Source of the DNA: JACAEY01 sp049700155
GTDB taxonomy: Bacteria; Nitrospirota; Thermodesulfovibrionia; Thermodesulfovibrionales; SM23-35
Direction: 5' to 3'
Assembly: GCA_049700155.1 (NCBI GenBank)
Contig: JBNAVX010000020.1
Location: forward strand, 15,544 to 79,543
Length of the DNA stretch: 64,000 nucleotides
Under the pieces are notes generated by a model. It was not told the DNA's origin. It saw only the letters and a program-made list of their open reading frames with translations, and did no database searches. Made by a program: the position numbers and the translations under genes. Positions 7,935-16,284 of this stretch are shown here, in pieces (the stretch's first letter is position 1; every line of letters begins with the position of its first letter).

Positions 7935-9239
7935 TTATGCCTTCTTTACTTTATCATGGTTTTTAAAATTTTTAGGTAACATATTTCTTGTATCAATGAT
8001 AAGATTTGAATTAGCGAAAATTAATTCAGGGTCATAGACCGAGTGGTCGGTTGCAATAATCACACAATCATATTTCATAAGATTTTCAGCAGTAAGAGGA
8101 ACTGATTCTTTTTCTACCTTATATCTTCTCATCTTAGGAGCCTTTGGAATAAAAGGGTCATTATAATCTACGATTGCTCCTTTTTTTTCAAGAAGCTCTA
8201 TCAATTTAAACGATGGTGACTCACGAGGGTCATCCACATCTTTTTTGTATGCCAACCCAAGTATCAATATCTTTGAGCCTTTAATACCTCTACCATTACT
8301 ATTAAGAGCATCAACAGTCTTTTGAACTACATAATAAGGCATATTAGTATTAATTTCACCAGCGAGTTCTATAAACCGTGTTGGAAAATCATATTCCCTT
8401 GCCTTCCATGTAAGATAGAAGGGATCAATCGGTATACAATGTCCACCAAGACCAGGACCTGGATAAAATGCATGAAACCCAAAAGGCTTTGTTTTTGCTG
8501 CTTCTATTACCTCCCATATATCAATTCCCATTCTTTCAAACAACATCTTTAGCTCGTTCACAAGTGCAATATTTACTGCCCTATAAATATTCTCAAGAAG
8601 TTTTGCAGCCTCTGCAACTCTCGTTGATGAAACCGGCACTGTCTTTTTAACAATCTGACTATAAAGCAAGTCAGCAACCTCAAGACATTTAGCAGTACAT
8701 CCACCTACAATTTTAGGTATAGTGCTTAGATTAAAGTCTTTATTATTAGGGTCTTCACGTTCAGGAGAATATGCAAGATAAAAATCAGTACCAGTCTTAA
8801 GCCCTGATTCTTCAAGTATAGGTTTCATGTTCTCATCGGTAGTACCAGGGTATGTTGTTGATTCAAGCACTATAAGTTGTCCTTTTTTTAAATATTTTGC
8901 AATTGTCTTTGTAGTATTGATTACATATGAAAGATCTGGCTCCCGATGCCTATTGAGAGGTGTTGGGACACATACAATAATGCAGTCCACAGATTTAAGT
9001 TTCGAGAAATCCGATGTAGCAGAGAAACGAGATCTGTTTTGGTTTATATACGATATATTAATATGTTTAATATAGCTTTTCCCTTGATTGAGTAATCTTA
9101 CCTTTCTTTCATCAATGTCAAAACCGATTACCTTAAACCCTGCTCTACAGAACGCAATAACAAGTGGTAAGCCAACATATCCAAGACCTATGACACCTAT
9201 AACAGCCTTTTTAAATCTAATCTTATCAAGTAAATTCAT
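7935..9239 (-). CDS. UDP-N-acetylhexosamine 6-dehydrogenase (WbpA/WecC/UGD family)
   Basis: This 434-residue protein is a nucleotide-sugar dehydrogenase that oxidises a UDP-sugar at C6 to a uronic acid with two NAD+. The Rossmann motif is GVIGLGYVGLP (15-25), the catalytic cysteine is C268 in GPGLGGHCIPIDP, and the C-terminal UDP-binding part has GLAYKKDVDDPRESP. The sequence style (FDIDERKV, YSPEREDPNN, VSSTRVAEAAKLLENIYR) is closer to UDP-GlcNAc/ManNAc dehydrogenases than to UDP-glucose dehydrogenases, but substrate is an inference. It is the outermost gene of the polysaccharide locus, separated from the antiterminator by an AT-rich leader. Confidence 0.88.
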   Translation of the reverse strand: MNLLDKIRFKKAVIGVIGLGYVGLPLVIAFCRAGFKVIGFDIDERKVRLLNQGKSYIKHINISYINQNRSRFSATSDFSKLKSVDCIIVCVPTPLNRHREPDLSYVINTTKTIAKYLKKGQLIVLESTTYPGTTDENMKPILEESGLKTGTDFYLAYSPEREDPNNKDFNLSTIPKIVGGCTAKCLEVADLLYSQIVKKTVPVSSTRVAEAAKLLENIYRAVNIALVNELKMLFERMGIDIWEVIEAAKTKPFGFHAFYPGPGLGGHCIPIDPFYLTWKAREYDFPTRFIELAGEINTNMPYYVVQKTVDALNSNGRGIKGSKILILGLAYKKDVDDPRESPSFKLIELLEKKGAIVDYNDPFIPKAPKMRRYKVEKESVPLTAENLMKYDCVIIATDHSVYDPELIFANSNLIIDTRNMLPKNFKNHDKVKKA

Positions 9240-9309
9240 ATATACTATATAAAACGAGTATCAAAAGTAAAAGTATACTCTTAAGAGTCCATAATACCCA
9301 TTAAATTCT

Positions 9310-9384
9310 TAGTAGTGGGGAGAAGATTTGAACCTCTTACCTTCGGATAATAACCCCACATGCTACAGGACTATTCTACACCGT
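9310..9384 (-). pseudogene. Decayed initiator tRNA-Met-like sequence
   Basis: On the minus strand this stretch aligns by eye with bacterial initiator tRNA: GTAGCA, then a CCGAAGGT variable region, a T-arm AGAGG/TTCAAAT/CTTCT and the acceptor CCCCACT with CTA where CCA is expected. The 5' acceptor strand no longer pairs with the 3' strand, the D-stem is broken, and the anticodon loop has lost a base and CAU. It therefore looks like a relic, better preserved at the 3' half. It lies exactly between the polysaccharide locus and the ruv genes. Confidence 0.5.
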
Positions 9385-9482
9385 AATTTTTACAATACCT
9401 TAAATAACTGCCTTTTTTCAAATTTACTCAATCAATTAATGTTATAAAAATGATCTTTATAAACTACATTAAAAATAGAAGC

Positions 9483-10550
9483 TCAGAATAAACCCTGTGG
9501 AGCATTCTTCCCAAAATGCTGATATGCAATTTTTGTGGCGACTCTGCCGCGAGGTGTCCTGTCAAGAAGACCTTCCTGCAACAGAAATGGTTCATAAACA
9601 TCCTCTAAGGTCTCTTTATCTTCTCTCAAAGAAGCAGCAATCGTCTCGATTCCAACAGGACCACCCTTGTATTTTTCTATTATCGTAAGAAGAAGCCTTC
9701 TGTCCATCTCATCAAGTCCTCTTTCATCTACGTCAAGCGAGAGCAAAGAGCTCTTTGTTATTTCAAGGTTGATCTTTCCATCACCTTTAACCTGTGCAAA
9801 GTCTCTTATCCTTCTTAAGAGCCTGTTTGCTATCCTTGGAGTCCCTCTTGAGCGTCGGGCAATCTCAAATGCAGCATCATCATCAATATCAGTCTTGAGT
9901 ATCATAGATGAACGCAGGATAATCTTTTTAAGCTCTTCAGGTGAGTAGAATTCAAGCCTGTTTATCACACCAAAGCGTTCTCTCAAAGGAGATGTGAGTA
10001 ACCCCGTCCTTGTAGTAGCACCAATTAAAGTGAATTTAGGAAGATTTAACTTCAGTGTTCGTGCACTTGGACCCTGTCCTATAATAATGTCAAGTTGATA
10101 ATCCTCCATTGCGGGGTAAAGGATTTCTTCCACAATCCTCGGCAACCTGTGAATCTCATCTATAAAGAGGATATCAAGTTCGGATAGATTTGTCAGGATT
10201 GCTGCGAGGTCACCTGGTCTTTCGAGAACAGGTCCTGAAGTTGTCTTTATATTAACCTTTAATTCAGTGGCTATTATATGTGCAAGAGTCGTTTTTCCAA
10301 GGCCTGGTGGTCCACAGAAAAGCACATGGTCAAGTGGGTCTCTTCTCTTACCAGCAGCCTCTATAAATATCCTGAGATTATCCTTTATCTTATCCTGTCC
10401 TATAAACTCTTCAAATGACCTCGGTCTTAAGGTCATTTCATAAGCAAAGTCTTCCTGAGAAACAACTGGATTAATTGTTCTATTAACTACAAAACCTTTT
10501 TCTGATTGTCTGGTATGATTACCTGTCTTTTTCATTATGTAACCTATCAC
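9483..10550 (-). CDS. ruvB: Holliday junction branch migration DNA helicase RuvB
   Basis: This 355-residue AAA+ motor has Walker A GPPGLGKTT (80-88), Walker B LFIDEIHRL and the C-terminal winged helix (RTPRGRVAT), a normal full-length RuvB. With RuvA it drives branch migration of Holliday junctions. The longest frame begins at a GTG whose GTGA overlaps the ruvA stop; an ATG five codons later is the alternative start. It is the last gene of the gmhA-ruvC-ruvA-ruvB run. Confidence 0.97.
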   Translation of the reverse strand: MIGYIMKKTGNHTRQSEKGFVVNRTINPVVSQEDFAYEMTLRPRSFEEFIGQDKIKDNLRIFIEAAGKRRDPLDHVLFCGPPGLGKTTLAHIIATELKVNIKTTSGPVLERPGDLAAILTNLSELDILFIDEIHRLPRIVEEILYPAMEDYQLDIIIGQGPSARTLKLNLPKFTLIGATTRTGLLTSPLRERFGVINRLEFYSPEELKKIILRSSMILKTDIDDDAAFEIARRSRGTPRIANRLLRRIRDFAQVKGDGKINLEITKSSLLSLDVDERGLDEMDRRLLLTIIEKYKGGPVGIETIAASLREDKETLEDVYEPFLLQEGLLDRTPRGRVATKIAYQHFGKNAPQGLF

Positions 10551-11131
10551 TCATGATCGCCTGTTAGATATTTTAATGACTCCTTAAGTAGTTTCTCAAT
10601 GTCATTATATCCACCCGATTCTAACTTTCTGTATGCCTTTTCAAGCGATTCCTGAGCAATAGATCTTTTATATCCAAGATTTATCAGAGCTGATAGCGTA
10701 TCTTCAAAAATCCTGTCTTTCGTTACCCTTGCAGGAAGCTTTTCCCTAAGTTCAAGAATCAATCTGTGTGCAGTCTTCTTACCGAGTCCGGGTATCCTAC
10801 ATAGCATTCCTATATCTTCTGTCTCTATTGCATGTAAAAGGTCATTGTGAGAAATTCCAGATAGTATATTAAGAGCCATTTTAGGTCCAATACCTGTAAT
10901 GCTAAGAAGGGTAAGGAAGACCTTCTTTTCGTCTTCGGATATAAATCCATAAAGCTGTAACACATCCTCACGTATATGGGTATAAATATATAAAAAAATT
11001 TCCTTCCCTTCTTCTGGAAGGTTTGAGAGGATACTGAAAGGAACAATTACCTGATAACCGACACCATTAACATCAATAATCACAGAGTCAGGCTTTTTTG
11101 AAATAAGTTTCCCTCTTAATGAACCGATCAT
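10547..11131 (-). CDS. ruvA: Holliday junction branch migration protein RuvA
   Basis: This 194-residue protein matches RuvA: an N-terminal OB fold (MIGSLRGKL), two helix-hairpin-helix motifs (LLSITGIGPKMALNIL and LCRIPGLGKKTAHRLI) that grip the junction, and a C-terminal RuvB-binding domain (LINLGYKRSIAQESL). It assembles as a tetramer on the four-way junction. It lies 20 nt after ruvC and overlaps ruvB by 4 nt, so the two subunits are probably translationally coupled. Confidence 0.97.
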   Translation of the reverse strand: MIGSLRGKLISKKPDSVIIDVNGVGYQVIVPFSILSNLPEEGKEIFLYIYTHIREDVLQLYGFISEDEKKVFLTLLSITGIGPKMALNILSGISHNDLLHAIETEDIGMLCRIPGLGKKTAHRLILELREKLPARVTKDRIFEDTLSALINLGYKRSIAQESLEKAYRKLESGGYNDIEKLLKESLKYLTGDHE

Positions 11132-11151
11132 GAATCAGTCTTATTTATTGC

Positions 11152-11787
11152 TCACAATTTATTAATTATATTTTTTAATCTGATAGTATTCATATGGCAT
11201 ATCGCAAGCGCAAGGGCATCAGAAGCATCTTCATCGAGAACAAAACCTGATGTGCATATATTAAAACTCGGGAATAGTATCTTCTTAACCATCTCCTGAA
11301 CCTGTCTTTTTTCAGCCCTACCATATCCAGTAATAGCCTTTTTAACCTCAAGCGCACTATATTCATATATACTAAGATTTTCTGATGAAGCAGCGAGCAA
11401 TACTACACCCCTTATCTGTCCAAGGTTCAATGCTGATTTTGCACTCTTAGCAAAAAAAACCTTCTCTACTACGACTTCATGGGGATTATATTCTTTAATG
11501 AGATTTATAAGTGTGATATAAAGATTTTTTAACCTCATATGGAATGGCTTCTTCAAAGATAAGTCAATCTTTCCTGAAGCAACATAAATACAATCTTGAG
11601 TCACGCTATTGGGGTTGAGGAAACCTTTCAATCCAGATATCTTATTGATTTGCTCAAGAGCAATATTTGTATCAATAATCCCATAACCTGTGATACTACC
11701 AGGGTCTATTCCGAGGATACGAACCTCTCCACATAAGACTGATGCCTTACCTTTAGAATGTTCGCTATTTTTTCCTTGGTACCTCAA
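11152..11787 (-). CDS. ruvC: Holliday junction resolvase RuvC
   Basis: The protein has the RuvC active-site start ILGIDPGSITGYG, VVEKVFFAKSAKSALNLGQIRG and the C-terminal DEDASDALALAICH, so all four acidic residues are present. It cuts Holliday junctions symmetrically. An open frame extends to an ATG at 11826, but that adds a non-homologous tail inside gmhA. A TTG at 11787 preceded by GGAGGAG with a 7-nt gap is a better start; it still leaves about 20 extra residues before the conserved core and a 23-nt overlap with gmhA. The start is the uncertain part; the identity is not. Confidence 0.92.
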   Translation of the reverse strand: MRYQGKNSEHSKGKASVLCGEVRILGIDPGSITGYGIIDTNIALEQINKISGLKGFLNPNSVTQDCIYVASGKIDLSLKKPFHMRLKNLYITLINLIKEYNPHEVVVEKVFFAKSAKSALNLGQIRGVVLLAASSENLSIYEYSALEVKKAITGYGRAEKRQVQEMVKKILFPSFNICTSGFVLDEDASDALALAICHMNTIRLKNIINKL

Positions 11788-12349
11788 AGAGTATCTCCTC
11801 CACCATACGGCAGAGGACATGTCCAAGAGTTATATGTGTCTCTTGAATACGCGGAGTTTTATCAGATGGAACAATAAAAGCAAAATTTGCCTTTGATGCT
11901 AATTTCTCTCCTTTTAATCCTGTGAATGCAATCGTAGTCAATCCCTTCTTTTTTGCAACATCCATTGCCTTCAACACATTAGGAGAATTACCGCTTGTAC
12001 TAATTGCAATAACAACGTCCCCTTCATCTGCAAGTGATTTTAGTTGTTTTGCAAATATTTCCGAAAAGTCATAATCATTCGCAATGGATGTAATTACAGC
12101 CATATCTGTATTGAGAGACAAAGCTGGAAGGCTTGGGCGCTCTCTCTGAAATCTATTGACAAATTCTGCTGCAATATGAGATGCATCGGATGCGCTCCCG
12201 CCATTACCAAAAAGAATCAATTTCTTCCCTCTATTGAAGGCATCAGCAATAACCTTTGAAGCTTCAATTATGGTATCAACATGGTTCTCTACAAATCTCT
12301 TTTTTATCTCTATACTTTCTTCAAATGCCTTAAGTACTTTGTCCTTCAT
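11765..12349 (-). CDS. gmhA: D-sedoheptulose 7-phosphate isomerase
   Basis: This 194-residue SIS-domain protein matches GmhA, which converts sedoheptulose 7-phosphate to D-glycero-manno-heptose 7-phosphate for the LPS inner core. Diagnostic segments are LFGNGGSASDASHIAAEF, ISTSGNSPNVLKAM and the C-terminal IQETHITLGHVLC, which carries the metal-binding and catalytic Glu and His. It heads the run to ruvC-ruvA-ruvB and overlaps the start of ruvC. Confidence 0.93.
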   Translation of the reverse strand: MKDKVLKAFEESIEIKKRFVENHVDTIIEASKVIADAFNRGKKLILFGNGGSASDASHIAAEFVNRFQRERPSLPALSLNTDMAVITSIANDYDFSEIFAKQLKSLADEGDVVIAISTSGNSPNVLKAMDVAKKKGLTTIAFTGLKGEKLASKANFAFIVPSDKTPRIQETHITLGHVLCRMVEEILFEVPRKK

Positions 12350-12482
12350 CTAAAAAATCTCTGAGACTTAAAATTTAAATTTCATAATTAATTACAGCAT
12401 CCCTTTTCCCACAGGAATAACAGATTATTTATGCATCACAACCAATTTATATCGTATAGGGTAACGCAACAAATTTTTTATG

Positions 12483-13484
12483 TCAATCATCAACTTTAAT
12501 ATTTGATGCCAAATTTATTGCCTCTATCATGCTCGATGGATCTGCAATTCCTTTCCATGCAATATCATATGCTGTACCATGATCAGGAGAAGTGCGTATA
12601 AATGGCAACCCTACTGTCAAATTCACTCCCTTATCAAAGGCAATCATCTTCAAAGGAACCAATCCCTGATCATGATACATACATACAACAATGTCAAATT
12701 CACCTTTATATGCTCTATGGAAAAGAGAATCAGCTGGGTATGGACCTGATACTGGAATACCTTCCTTTTGTGTCTCTATTATAGATGGGATTATCTCTTT
12801 TATCTCTTCATCTCCAAATAGACCCCCTTCTCCTGCATGTGGGTTCAACCCTGCGACTGCTATTCGTGGATTCTTAATACCGAGTATCTGGCATGCCTTC
12901 ATTGAAAGACGTATTGTTTTTATTATTCTATTTTTTTTTATCAATGAAGAAACTTTTTTTAAAGGAGTATGGATTGTGACAAGAATAACCTTTAGCGGAC
13001 CACCTACAAGCATCATCGCATATTCTTTTGTATTTGTTAATTCAGCGAGCATTTCAGTATGTCCTTGCCATTTAAAACCAGCTAACTTCAATGATTCTTT
13101 TGATATAGGTGCTGTGACAATACCATCAACTAATTTTTCTAACGCTAACTCGACTGCTTTTTTAATGTAAACAACAGATGCCCTACCACCATCCCCAGTT
13201 GGTCTGCCCAAGGAAAATTTTTTGAATCTTTTGACCACTCCCATATCAATCAATCTGATGGTTCCAGCATCTGGTTTTAAATCGGGTCTTTCTGATGATT
13301 CAAGAATCTTAATTTTTAAAGGTTTCTTTAGAAACTTTATAGCCCCTTCCAATAGAACTCTGTCACCAATAACAACAGTAGAAAGGCAATCTTTTTTTAT
13401 ATTTTGAAAAGAGGAAAGAGCTTTAACGATTATTTCAGGACCAACCCCATAAGGGTCTCCCATTGTGATAGCTAATTTCTTCAT
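12483..13484 (-). CDS. pdxA: 4-hydroxythreonine-4-phosphate dehydrogenase
   Basis: This 333-residue protein is PdxA: ITMGDPYGVGPEII at the start, the metal-site segments WQGHTEML, GLNPHAGEGGLFG and MYHDQGLVPLKM, and RTSPDHGTAYDIAWKG near the end. It oxidises 4-phosphohydroxy-L-threonine; the product condenses with deoxyxylulose phosphate through PdxJ, whose gene is at 45505. The pair indicates the DXP-dependent route to pyridoxal phosphate. It is 15 nt downstream, in opposite reading order, of the nuclease gene at 13500, which it precedes in transcription. Confidence 0.95.
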   Translation of the reverse strand: MKKLAITMGDPYGVGPEIIVKALSSFQNIKKDCLSTVVIGDRVLLEGAIKFLKKPLKIKILESSERPDLKPDAGTIRLIDMGVVKRFKKFSLGRPTGDGGRASVVYIKKAVELALEKLVDGIVTAPISKESLKLAGFKWQGHTEMLAELTNTKEYAMMLVGGPLKVILVTIHTPLKKVSSLIKKNRIIKTIRLSMKACQILGIKNPRIAVAGLNPHAGEGGLFGDEEIKEIIPSIIETQKEGIPVSGPYPADSLFHRAYKGEFDIVVCMYHDQGLVPLKMIAFDKGVNLTVGLPFIRTSPDHGTAYDIAWKGIADPSSMIEAINLASNIKVDD

Positions 13485-13499
13485 ATGTTATACATAATA

Positions 13500-14273
13500 T
13501 TAAAAAGAAGAATACTCTTCTATTCCTGTAAGCTTCTTAAGTTTTGTGTAAATACTTTCAGCTATCTTGAAGAGATTTACCGTGTCTTCTCTATTGTAAA
13601 GAACCAGCAAATCAAGGGCTTTGCTGTTTCCTTTCTCTGCTTCCTGCCATAGAAGAACAGCATCATAACCATCCATTCCATTGACTCTATCTTCTCTTTG
13701 AATCTCAAGATATTTTTCAAGTTTTTTTAATCCACCCTTTAAACCTACTCTCCTTGCTCCAAAACAAAGGTCAAAGTGTGGGATATCAATCTTTAAATGA
13801 CGAAAGCATGTCTTAAGAAAGGGTATATCAAAAACAGAACCATAAAAAGTAATCAGATATTTATATTTTGACAGCTCTTCATTAAGCGCATCTACTGTAA
13901 GGTTCTCACCTCTTATAAAACATCTGTAGCTCTCTCCATCATACATTCCGACAACTGTTACATAACCACCTCTTCCAAGAGGAAGTCCATTTGTCTCTAT
14001 GTCCAGACATATAGCATCTCCTTTAAACACATCGTAAAGCCTCCAGTGCTCATTCCTCTTAAGGGTGTTGGTAAAATAAGTAGAGTTTTTTTCCTTAAGT
14101 TTCGAATAGGCTGAAATTAGTATCCTATCAAAAATTTCCTTTCTCGCAGGATTCAAGAATGAGAGGTGCTTTGTATCAAGAAAGTGGTTCCATGTGAGAA
14201 TACCTTCTCTCCATAGCCTCTTTTCGAGCTTATTGCCTATACCCTCAAGAATTATGAAGGTATTCCTTATCAC
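13500..14273 (-). CDS. RNase H-fold 3'-5' exonuclease domain protein (YprB-like)
   Basis: This 257-residue protein carries a DEDD-type exonuclease fold of the RNase_H_2/YprB kind. Acidic motifs are CLDIETNGLPLGRGG (motif I Asp and Glu), FYGSVFDIPFLKT (motif II Asp), HFDLCFGARRV and YNREDTVNLFKIA (motif III Asp). The N-terminal 75 residues include GIGNKLEKRLWREGI, reminiscent of a helix-hairpin-helix. The start is a GTG exactly 7 nt after a perfect TATAAT with no ribosome-binding site, which predicts a leaderless mRNA. It faces away from glgP. Confidence 0.78.
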   Translation of the reverse strand: MIRNTFIILEGIGNKLEKRLWREGILTWNHFLDTKHLSFLNPARKEIFDRILISAYSKLKEKNSTYFTNTLKRNEHWRLYDVFKGDAICLDIETNGLPLGRGGYVTVVGMYDGESYRCFIRGENLTVDALNEELSKYKYLITFYGSVFDIPFLKTCFRHLKIDIPHFDLCFGARRVGLKGGLKKLEKYLEIQREDRVNGMDGYDAVLLWQEAEKGNSKALDLLVLYNREDTVNLFKIAESIYTKLKKLTGIEEYSSF

Positions 14274-14280
14274 AGCTCAT

Positions 14281-14310
14281 ATTATACATCATTCATAGCC
14301 ATATGAAGAA
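14281..14310 (-). promoter_or_regulatory. Promoter of the YprB-like nuclease gene (leaderless)
   Basis: On the minus strand a perfect TATAAT (plus positions 14281-14286) lies 7 nt before the GTG at 14273. A -35 candidate, TTCTTC at about 14305-14310 with an 18-nt spacer, is weak. No Shine-Dalgarno sequence is present. Confidence 0.5.
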
Positions 14311-14431
14311 ACAACTGAGAAATATGCTACATATGTAATAAGATTTACAGACAAGGGTAGATAAAAAAGAATAAAAAAGATACGATAAGAAACTTATAAT
14401 TCCATTTTAATTTAAGTTAGAATAGTTTCCT

Positions 14432-16156
14432 ATGGAACCTATACTTTCAGAAATCTTTCAACTTACAAAAGAACCAAGGATTGCATATTTCTCTATGGAG
14501 ATAGGGATACAGAACAATATCCCCACTTATAGTGGGGGACTCGGTGTACTTGCAGGTGACACAATAAGGTCTGGTGCTGACCTGAAACTACCTATGATTG
14601 CTGTAACACTCGTCAGTAAAAAAGGTTATTTCAGACAGGAACTTAATGAAAAAGGTAAGCAGATAGAACTCCCTGACTCATGGGACCCATCGCAATATAT
14701 GACACTTCTTCCAACAAAGGTATTTGTCCAGATTGAGGGCAGAGATGTTGCAGTTAAAGCTTGGCTTTATAAAGTAAAAAGTCTAACAGGTGGGATTATC
14801 CCTGTATTATTCCTTGATACTGATGTAGAGGAAAATACTCTTGAAGACAAGGAGATCACCTCTTATCTTTATGGTGGGGACCTGGCATACAGGCTGAAAC
14901 AAGAGATCGTTCTTGGGATCGGCGGTGTAAGAATGCTCCATGAGCTTGGTTTTGAGATCAAAAAATACCACATGAACGAAGGACACTCAAGTCTCCTTAC
15001 GATAGAACTCCTTAATATGTATAAACGTCCAATTGAAGATGTATGGGATGAAAAACTCGTATGGGATAAAGATAGGGTAAAAGACCTCTGTGTATTCACA
15101 ACACATACTCCAGTAGAGGCTGGTCATGATAAATTTCCCTATGACTTAGTAAAAAACATTATGGGAGAGCTGATACCATTTGATGTATTGAAGGAACTCG
15201 GAGGAGATAAATATCTCAATATGACACTCCTTGGTTTGAATCTCAGTGAATATATAAATGGAGTTGCCAAAAAACACATGGAAGTCTCACGGAATATGTT
15301 CCCTGGATATGAAATCGCTGCTATTACAAATGGCGTTCACTCTTATACATGGACATGTGATAGTTTTAAAAGACTCTATGATAAATATTTACCTGGATGG
15401 GCAAATGAACCAGAATTGTTCGTTAGAGTTGGACGTATTCCAGATGTAGAAATATGGAATGCACATATGGAAGCAAAAAGGAATCTCTGTGAATATATAA
15501 AAACAGAAACGGGTATTGAATTTAATCCTGAAATTCTCACAATAGGATTTGCAAGAAGGGCAACTGCCTATAAAAGACCTGACCTTCTTTTCAGCAATAT
15601 TGAGAGGCTTGAGAGGATAGGTGCTGGAAAACTCCAGATAGTTTACGCAGGAAAGGCACATCCAAAAGATGAACAGGGTAAAAAATTAATAGAACTTATA
15701 TTCTCTTTTAAAGAAAGACTAAAGGATAAGATTAAGATAGCTTATCTGAAAAATTACGATATGGAAATTGCCTTAAAACTCGTCTCGGGTGTTGATATCT
15801 GGCTCAATACCCCTTTAAGACCAAGAGAAGCATCAGGTACAAGTGGCATGAAGGCTGCGCATAATGGAGTGTTGAACTTCAGTATTCTTGATGGTTGGTG
15901 GATAGAAGGACATATAGAAGGATATACTGGCTGGTCTATAGGTCCTCCTCCGACAGAGACAAAACTCACAGAAAACATGGATACAAGAGATGCGGATGAC
16001 CTTTACAGTAAACTCGAATACATCATAATACCTTTATTCTACAATGATAGGTTTGCATGGATAAGGATGATGCAGAATGCTATAGGGAAAAATGCTTACT
16101 ATTTCAACAGCCACAGGATGATGAGGAGATACGTTACAGAGGCATATATAAGATGA
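14432..16156 (+). CDS. glgP: Alpha-glucan phosphorylase (short GT35 form)
   Basis: This 574-residue protein phosphorolyses alpha-1,4-glucans to glucose 1-phosphate. The start IAYFSMEIGIQNNIPTYSGG and the PLP-lysine segment REASGTSGMKAAHNG (K474) are typical of the shorter glucan phosphorylase branch, which lacks the N-terminal regulatory part of glycogen phosphorylase (over 800 residues). No glgA, glgB or glgC is nearby, so it stands alone. The ATG is 8 nt after a TAGAAT box and has no clear ribosome-binding site. A palindrome TACATATGTA at 14328-14337 lies in the divergent upstream region. Confidence 0.93.
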   Translation: MEPILSEIFQLTKEPRIAYFSMEIGIQNNIPTYSGGLGVLAGDTIRSGADLKLPMIAVTLVSKKGYFRQELNEKGKQIELPDSWDPSQYMTLLPTKVFVQIEGRDVAVKAWLYKVKSLTGGIIPVLFLDTDVEENTLEDKEITSYLYGGDLAYRLKQEIVLGIGGVRMLHELGFEIKKYHMNEGHSSLLTIELLNMYKRPIEDVWDEKLVWDKDRVKDLCVFTTHTPVEAGHDKFPYDLVKNIMGELIPFDVLKELGGDKYLNMTLLGLNLSEYINGVAKKHMEVSRNMFPGYEIAAITNGVHSYTWTCDSFKRLYDKYLPGWANEPELFVRVGRIPDVEIWNAHMEAKRNLCEYIKTETGIEFNPEILTIGFARRATAYKRPDLLFSNIERLERIGAGKLQIVYAGKAHPKDEQGKKLIELIFSFKERLKDKIKIAYLKNYDMEIALKLVSGVDIWLNTPLRPREASGTSGMKAAHNGVLNFSILDGWWIEGHIEGYTGWSIGPPPTETKLTENMDTRDADDLYSKLEYIIIPLFYNDRFAWIRMMQNAIGKNAYYFNSHRMMRRYVTEAYIR

Positions 16157-16191
16157 CCCATTTATTTACAATTCACTATTTGACAGATTTG

Positions 16192-16262
16192 TCTAAAATA
16201 AGTTTTTTAGAAAAACCTGCATATTTTTTTATACACCCCTTTATCCCTCTTTTTAGAGGGGA
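16192..16262. repeat. Interspersed 71-73-nt repeat, copy 1 (with CCCTCT/AGAGGG hairpin)
   Basis: This stretch between glgP and the M28 peptidase gene matches 63758-63830 along its whole length: TCTAAAATAAGTTTTTTA, then an AT-rich middle, then a C-rich hairpin CCCTCT-TTTT-AGAGGG (16245-16260). The intact hairpin could act as a transcription end for glgP, although it lacks a U-tract after the stem. Confidence 0.7.
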
Positions 16263-16284
16263 TTAATGCATAATAAAGGCTAAT

